From NCBI GenBank assembly GCA_946478975.1, contig CAMLEO010000159.1:1-15849 (forward strand): 15,849 bases of DNA, in the 5' to 3' direction. Below, one piece after another: positions 12,817 to 15,849 of this stretch. The position numbers and the translations under genes are program-made. The notes under the pieces were generated by a model. That model was given only the letters and a program-made list of their open reading frames with translations. It was not told where the DNA came from and searched no databases. This DNA is from an uncultured Steroidobacter sp. (lineage in GTDB: Bacteria; Pseudomonadota; Gammaproteobacteria; Steroidobacterales; Steroidobacteraceae). The number at the start of each line of letters is the position of its first letter. Position 1 is the stretch's first letter.

Positions 12817-13091
12817 GACGCGCACCCAACGAGCACGGCGCGGGCATCATCGAGCGCTTGCTGCCGGCACGGCTTGCCTTCAAGCACGGCGACGGTGAGT
12901 CGCAGCGCCGATTCCAACTGCTCGACGCGCTCGATGCCGCGCACGGCGATCAACACGACCGCATCCAGCGATTCGGCCGCGCGCGTCAGACGGAACTTCA
13001 GCGCGCCTTGCTCGCCGGTGCATGCCTTGGCGGATGCCCGCAGCGACAGTGCCGAAGCACGCGCCTCGGCAATCTGGTTCATAGCGTTCAT
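12813..13091 (-). CDS. 92-aa helical protein of the leftward operon
   Basis: ATG 13091 overlaps the upstream stop (ATGA); a second in-frame ATG lies at 13082. Helical, Ala- and Leu-rich: AEARASALSLRASAKA, AVRGIERVEQLESALRLTV, QQALDDARAVLVG. Outline is similar to the 100-aa and 65-aa neighbours. No known motif or membrane span. Position in a coupled operon that ends in an XRE regulator suggests a regulatory or anti-phage accessory set; this is context only. Confidence 0.58.
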   Translation of the reverse strand: MNAMNQIAEARASALSLRASAKACTGEQGALKFRLTRAAESLDAVVLIAVRGIERVEQLESALRLTVAVLEGKPCRQQALDDARAVLVGCAS

Positions 13092-13375
13092 CGGGCACCG
13101 TCCTTGGCAACGAACGCCGGGCAGTCGCTCTCAACGCCAGCGCGATTCGTTCCCCATCGGGGGCAGTTGCCGATGGCGCGCAGCACGTCGCGACCGAGGT
13201 CGTGCGCGCAGTCTTCACAGCGGCGCAGGGGCGGCTGTGCTTCGGCGAGATCGAGTCGGTGAGCGTCGGTCGCTGACCGGGCGGTTACTGCCAGGGCGAA
13301 GGTTGGAAAGAGAGCGTCGGAAGTTTGATAGAACAGGCGCCCGCGGATGATTCGCGGGATAATCGGCGTACCCAT
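13088..13375 (-). CDS. Small Cys-containing protein, first gene of the leftward operon
   Basis: 95 aa from ATG 13375, chosen for GGAG eight bases upstream; GTG 13384 is an alternative. The first 45 residues are hydrophobic/basic (IIPRIIRGRLFYQTSDALFP). The second half has four cysteines, RRCEDC then after about 19 residues NCPRWG and SDCPAF, which may bind zinc. Not assigned to a family. Its stop overlaps the next start by ATGA. The promoter should lie in 13376-13541, which also carries the CACTTAC repeats near the right end. Confidence 0.55.
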   Translation of the reverse strand: MGTPIIPRIIRGRLFYQTSDALFPTFALAVTARSATDAHRLDLAEAQPPLRRCEDCAHDLGRDVLRAIGNCPRWGTNRAGVESDCPAFVAKDGAR

Positions 13376-13478
13376 GACTTGCACTCCACATTAGTGCGGG
13401 TTGTGGTAGCCGTCCGTCCGTGCTCTAACACGGGCGGGCGGCGCCTTGGCCAGCAATGGGGTGCAAGGAAGCAGTACG

Positions 13479-13496
13479 CACTTACAAGACACTTAC
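13479..13496. repeat. CACTTAC direct repeats near the right end
   Basis: CACTTAC at 13479-13485 and 13490-13496, an 11-bp period, about one helical turn. The inverted related word GCAAGTG occurs at 13525-13531. Similar words flank the palindrome at the left end (3333-3351). They may be integrase arm sites or an operator for the leftward operon. Confidence 0.35.
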
Positions 13497-13541
13497 GACC
13501 GGATCGTCGAAGCTAGCCCAATTCGCAAGTGCTTGAATTAA

Positions 13542-13586
13542 TGGTGGAAAGGGAGGGACTCGAACCCTCGACCCCGGCATTATGAG
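13542..13586. repeat. attR, within the intact tRNA-Met gene
   Basis: Right copy of the 45-bp repeat. It starts exactly at the encoded CCA end and stops at the anticodon loop, so the element's own attachment site restores the tRNA 3' half on integration. Confidence 0.93.
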
Positions 13587-13618
13587 TGCCGTGCTCTAAC
13601 CAGCTGAGCTACCTTTCC
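13542..13618 (-). tRNA. tRNA-Met (CAT), probably elongator
   Basis: 77 nt with encoded CCA. Acceptor stem GGAAAGG pairs with CCTTTCC, discriminator A. D-arm TAGCTCAGCTGGTTAGAGCA, anticodon loop CTCATAA with CAT at 13582-13584, T-arm GGTTCGAGTCC. The D-arm and anticodon arm closely follow the E. coli elongator tRNA-Met pattern. A CAT anticodon could also be tRNA-Ile2 (lysidine), but the stem pattern favours Met. It is the integration target of the element. Confidence 0.95.
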
Positions 13619-13640
13619 AGGTCGATTCGGCGGGGCGGCG

Positions 13641-13669
13641 ATTCTCCCGGCGGGCGCCGGGAGTGTCAA
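13641..13669 (-). promoter_or_regulatory. tRNA-Met promoter with palindrome in the spacer
   Basis: On the minus strand: TTGACA (13669-13664), 17 bp, GAGAAT (13646-13641), then a GC-rich discriminator stretch before the tRNA, as in growth-regulated stable-RNA promoters. An 8-bp dyad, CTCCCGGC-GGGC-GCCGGGAG (13644-13663), fills the spacer and overlaps the -10. Confidence 0.6.
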
Positions 13670-13820
13670 GACCACAATCCGCCACATTCTTTCAGCACCT
13701 CGCCATCGCGCGCCGCAGGTTGAGTCCGCATTCCGGCGCTGAATAGCTCCCACGGGCAAGTCGTCACCCGCCTCCCAAAAAAACAGGGGAGCAACGACGA
13801 GGCGATAGAGGAGCGCGATC

Positions 13821-14525
13821 ATGTTGAAGAAGGTGTTGATTACGGCGGTGGCTCTGGCGTTGAGCAGCGGTGCGGCTTACGCGGGCGAGAAAAACAAATT
13901 CACCAAGGAAGAAGGCGTCGGCATGGCGAGCGGCGCGGCGGCGGGCGCGATTGTGGGTGGCCCGATCGGTGCGGCGGTGGGTGCGATGGTCGGCGGCATT
14001 CTCGGTGACGGCATCGGCACGACCAGTCGTGCGCAGAAGCACGCGAAGGCGATGGAGGAGCAGTCGAAGCAGCTCGAACAGGAGCTGAACGACGCGCGCA
14101 TCGCGCTGGCGAAGGCGAGTGAGCGCACGGGCGGTGATGAAATGCTCGACGCACTGGCGCAGCGGCTGCATGCCGACGTGTTGTTCCGAACGAACGATAC
14201 GAAGATGGATACGGAAGTGGCCAGTAAGCTCGAAGACCTCGGCAAGCTGCTGGCGCTGCATGGACAGCTCGAAGTGCAGTTGCATGGTTTCGCCGATCCG
14301 CGCGGCACGCCCGAGAAGAATCTCGAGCTCTCGCTGGAACGTGCGAACGCCGTGCGTGAAGCGCTGATTCGCGGTGGCGCCGCGCCGGAGCAGATCCAGC
14401 TTTCGGCGCACGGTGCCGATCTGACGACGGCGCCGAAAGGAGACCTGGAAGCCTATGCATGGGAACGTCGGGTGAGTCTGTCGATTCGTCCGGCCGGCAC
14501 CTCCGCAGTGGCAAGCAATCAGTGA
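13821..14525 (+). CDS. OmpA-family protein with glycine zipper, PdsO-like
   Basis: 234 aa with GAGGAG before ATG. Signal peptide MLKKVLITAVALALSSGAAYA, so exported. Residues about 33-65 are a glycine zipper (GMASGAAAGAIVGGPIGAAVG, then GAMVGGILGDGIG), a membrane-insertion motif. A coiled coil follows at about 72-100 (AKAMEEQSKQLEQELNDARI). An OmpA C-terminal peptidoglycan-binding domain runs about 115-225: LQVQLHGFADPRG-like core (here LEVQLHGFADPRG), LSLERANAVREALIRGG, and ERRVSLSI. It anchors the outer membrane to the cell wall. The layout resembles PdsO of proteobacterial dedicated sortase systems, but I see no sortase here, so that name is tentative. Confidence 0.85.
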   Translation: MLKKVLITAVALALSSGAAYAGEKNKFTKEEGVGMASGAAAGAIVGGPIGAAVGAMVGGILGDGIGTTSRAQKHAKAMEEQSKQLEQELNDARIALAKASERTGGDEMLDALAQRLHADVLFRTNDTKMDTEVASKLEDLGKLLALHGQLEVQLHGFADPRGTPEKNLELSLERANAVREALIRGGAAPEQIQLSAHGADLTTAPKGDLEAYAWERRVSLSIRPAGTSAVASNQ

Positions 14526-14540
14526 GCTCGAAGACGCGAG

Positions 14541-14562
14541 GCGGCCGGCGCTCGCCGGCCGC
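14541..14562 (+). terminator. Strong GC hairpin after the OmpA-family gene
   Basis: GCGGCCGGCG-CT-CGCCGGCCGC, a perfect 10-bp stem (8 bp with a realistic loop), 16 bp after the stop, followed by TTCCTCCC rather than a good U run. Terminator-like; efficiency uncertain. Confidence 0.65.
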
Positions 14563-14638
14563 TTCCTCCCGCGGATTGCAGTCCTCAGCGTCTCCCTTCT
14601 AGAGTCGAGTTCCCAGCATGTGTCTTGCGAGCATCGTG

Positions 14639-15007
14639 ATGACCGAAGTTGAAACTGCAGCGATCGTAGATTTCGCAACCGGCGCTGCCGAAACCACGCA
14701 TTCCAAGCCGCCGGCCGAACGTTTGCTGGCCGGCGATCCAGAGCAGGTGGCGGGCAATTATTTCAGCGACGCGAGCGGACGTTTCTTCGCCGGCGTTTGG
14801 GAAAGCACGCCGGGCAAGTGGCGCGTGCGTTATTCCGAAAACGAGTTTTGCCACATCACTCGCGGCCGGGTCCGCATTCAACATGAGTCCGGCCGCAGTT
14901 GGACGTTTGGCGTCGGCGCATCGTTTGTGATTCCCGCCGGTTTCAGCGGCGTGTGGGAAGTGATCGAGCCCACCTCGAAGCTGTATGTGATTTACGAGCC
15001 TGCATAG
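14639..15007 (+). CDS. Small single-domain cupin protein
   Basis: 122 aa from ATG 14639; ATG 14618 in the same frame would add seven residues and neither has a clear ribosome site. DUF861-type cupin: FFAGVWESTPGKWRVRYSEN, ENEFCHITRGRVRI (first cupin motif, with a single His), then a second motif GVGASFVIPAGFSGVWEVIE and the closing KLYVIYE. The same family includes ureidoglycine aminohydrolase-like proteins, but most small members have no known substrate. The metal-binding set is reduced compared with canonical cupins (His in EFCHI, few others), so it may bind rather than catalyse. Cytoplasmic. Confidence 0.8.
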   Translation: MTEVETAAIVDFATGAAETTHSKPPAERLLAGDPEQVAGNYFSDASGRFFAGVWESTPGKWRVRYSENEFCHITRGRVRIQHESGRSWTFGVGASFVIPAGFSGVWEVIEPTSKLYVIYEPA

Positions 15008-15024
15008 TGCACGGAAGCTGTGCG
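15008..15024. promoter_or_regulatory. Candidate NtrC-binding site
   Basis: TGCAC, 7 bp, GTGCG: matches the enteric NtrC consensus TGCAC-N7-GTGCA at nine of ten conserved positions. It is centred about 85 bp upstream of the sigma-54-like promoter at 15094-15109, a normal enhancer distance. Confidence 0.45.
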
Positions 15025-15033
15025 CCGCCCCAG

Positions 15034-15064
15034 GATGGGGCAGAAAAGGGTCGTTTGCCCCATC
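15034..15064 (+). terminator. Hairpin after the cupin gene
   Basis: GATGGGGCA (15034-15042) and TGCCCCATC (15056-15064), a perfect 9-bp stem. An overlapping alternative stem GCCCCA/TGGGGC lies at 15027-15041, so two structures compete. No U run follows. Probably ends the cupin transcript; could also be a protein-binding dyad in the porin control region. Confidence 0.45.
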
Positions 15065-15093
15065 GCGATCCACCAGAATCAACCTGAATTCGT

Positions 15094-15109
15094 TGGCATG
15101 CTTGCTGCA
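15094..15109 (+). promoter_or_regulatory. Candidate sigma-54 (-24/-12) promoter of the porin gene
   Basis: TTGGCATG, 4 bp, CTGCA: GG and GC elements are 10 bp apart as required, and most consensus positions (TGGCACG-N4-TTGCA) match. Together with the NtrC-like site upstream it suggests nitrogen-regulated expression. Confidence 0.5.
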
Positions 15110-15235
15110 TTCTCAGTACGCGGGCGCATGTGTGGCTTTTCCGCTGCAGCTTCAAGCGCAGTCTGGGCAACTTAAAGTAAATTCCAACGCATGCCGGTAA
15201 CGGCGTGTTTCTTTCTCACCACAAAGGGGAGACCT

Positions 15236-15849
15236 ATGCAAAATTCGAGGATTCTGGCTGCGATCGGACTGCTGGGGGCAGCGACGGCGGCGAATGCCGG
15301 TGTGACTTCGACCTGGACGCTGGCAAGCGACTACGACTTCCGCGGCATCACCCAAACAGCGCAGGATCCTGCTGTCCAGGGCAGCGTCGATTACGCCTCG
15401 GACAGCGGCTGGTATGTCGGCGCCTGGGGCAGCAACGTCGATTTCGGCCCCATCGATTCCGATCTGGAAGTGGACCTGTACACCGGCTTCACCGGCACCA
15501 GCGAAGGCGGCCTGGGTTACGACGTCGGCCTGGTCTATTACACCTATCACAGCAGCTCGGATCCGAATTACTTCGAGATCTACGGCAGCCTGAGCAAGGA
15601 CTGGTTCAAAGGCAAAGTCTGGTATTCGAACGATTTCGGCGGCGACACCACCTCCGGCGACACTCCGGCGTGGTATGTCGAGGGCAACGGCACGTTCCCG
15701 CTGCCGAACAATTTCTCCGTGCTGGCACACGTTGGATATAGCTTCGGCGACTACTGGAAGGACATCGACAGCGAGTACTACGATTATTCGCTCGGCGTCG
15801 GCTACACCGCCGGCAAGGGTTCGCGCGGTGCGCTGGGTGCACTTCTGCT
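15236..15849 (+). CDS. TorF-family putative porin, 3'-truncated by the window edge
   Basis: The first 204 residues of an outer-membrane beta-barrel protein (TIGR02001/Gcw_chp family). AAAGGGGA (15223-15230) precedes ATG 15236. Signal peptide MQNSRILAAIGLLGAATAANA. The mature start is the family signature: STWTLASDYDFRGITQT, then DPAVQGSVDYASDSGWYVG and WGSNVDFG, followed by alternating strands rich in aromatic residues and turns (YDVGLVYYTYHSS; AWYVEGNGTFPLPNN). In many gammaproteobacteria such genes lie just before glnK and amtB and are NtrC/sigma-54 controlled, which fits the sites upstream here. The transported substrate is not known. Confidence 0.9.
   Translation, partial: MQNSRILAAIGLLGAATAANAGVTSTWTLASDYDFRGITQTAQDPAVQGSVDYASDSGWYVGAWGSNVDFGPIDSDLEVDLYTGFTGTSEGGLGYDVGLVYYTYHSSSDPNYFEIYGSLSKDWFKGKVWYSNDFGGDTTSGDTPAWYVEGNGTFPLPNNFSVLAHVGYSFGDYWKDIDSEYYDYSLGVGYTAGKGSRGALGALL

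Larger units (their letters stand above)
3148..13541. mobile_element. Integrated phage-satellite-like element in tRNA-Met (about 10.4 kb)
   Basis: Bounded by a perfect 45-bp direct repeat (3148-3192 and 13542-13586), with a tyrosine integrase gene 210 bp inside the left end. Cargo in order: integrase, unknown, AlpA/HTH_17-like, zinc ribbon, prim-pol helicase, HTH, Cys4 mini-protein, P27 small terminase, HTH_17-like, HK97-type capsid, CBM-like protein and a small unknown. Minus-strand genes follow: PutAbiC-like protein, a small protein, and a coupled operon with an XRE regulator. No large terminase, portal, protease, tail or lysis gene is visible in any frame. A complete temperate phage is therefore excluded; a capsid-encoding satellite or a decayed prophage remnant remain. 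All main genes are intact and tightly packed, which favours a functional satellite. Confidence 0.85.

Noticed and set aside
12655..13350. 231-codon plus-strand ORF in the right part of the element
   Set aside because: Antisense to the leftward operon whose genes show ribosome sites and ATGA overlaps; product is Arg/Ser-rich without a domain.
13764..14678. 304-codon minus-strand ORF
   Set aside because: Antisense to the OmpA-family gene, which has signal peptide, domains and a ribosome site; the antisense product is low-complexity Arg/His/Leu.
1..15849. CRISPR array, rRNA or IS transposase
   Set aside because: No regularly spaced repeats, no rRNA-like segments and no transposase motif were seen in any frame.

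Overview
The window looks like the chromosome of a GC-rich gammaproteobacterium. The evidence is a TorF-type putative porin, a PdsO-like OmpA protein and a soxCD module on otherwise ordinary chromosomal DNA. A Steroidobacter/Nevskia-like host is a guess only. The chromosome is interrupted by a compact integrated element of about 10.4 kb.

Left flank (1-3147). The C-terminal part of a thioredoxin-reductase-like flavoprotein is followed by a small ArsR-family repressor and soxCD, whose two genes overlap by 8 nt. SoxC is a Tat-exported molybdopterin sulfite/sulfane dehydrogenase and SoxD is a mono-haem cytochrome c. An 8-6-8 inverted repeat lies just downstream of the regulator's promoter, and a perfect copy lies just before soxC. 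This suggests a SoxR/BigR-like thiol-sensing repressor that controls itself and soxCD.

Integrated element (3148-13541). A 45-bp perfect direct repeat marks both ends. The right copy is the 3' part of an intact elongator tRNA-Met on the minus strand; the left copy is only the displaced 3' fragment. Rightward genes inside encode a tyrosine integrase, an unknown helical protein, an AlpA/HTH_17-like DNA-binding protein, a zinc ribbon, a 675-aa prim-pol/helicase, a small HTH-like protein, a 37-aa Cys4 protein, a P27-type small terminase, another HTH_17-like protein, an HK97-type major capsid protein, a CBM5/12-like protein and a 70-aa protein. A repeat-rich gap after the primase is a candidate replication origin. 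On the minus strand are a two-TM PutAbiC-like abortive-infection protein (probable defence cargo), a 70-aa protein followed by a clear terminator, and a tightly coupled five-gene operon ending in an XRE repressor.

I see no large terminase, portal, protease, tail or lysis gene. With integrase, AlpA-like protein, primase, small terminase and its own capsid, the element looks like a phage satellite related in concept to capsid-forming PICIs. It keeps only terS and a capsid gene and would need a helper for the rest. This is the most interesting feature of the window.

Right flank (13619-15849). After the tRNA-Met promoter come an OmpA-family protein with a glycine zipper and a strong hairpin, a small cupin protein, and the start of a TorF-family porin. 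A good NtrC-site match and a -24/-12 sigma-54 promoter match lie upstream of the porin gene. This predicts nitrogen control and perhaps glnK-amtB just beyond the window.
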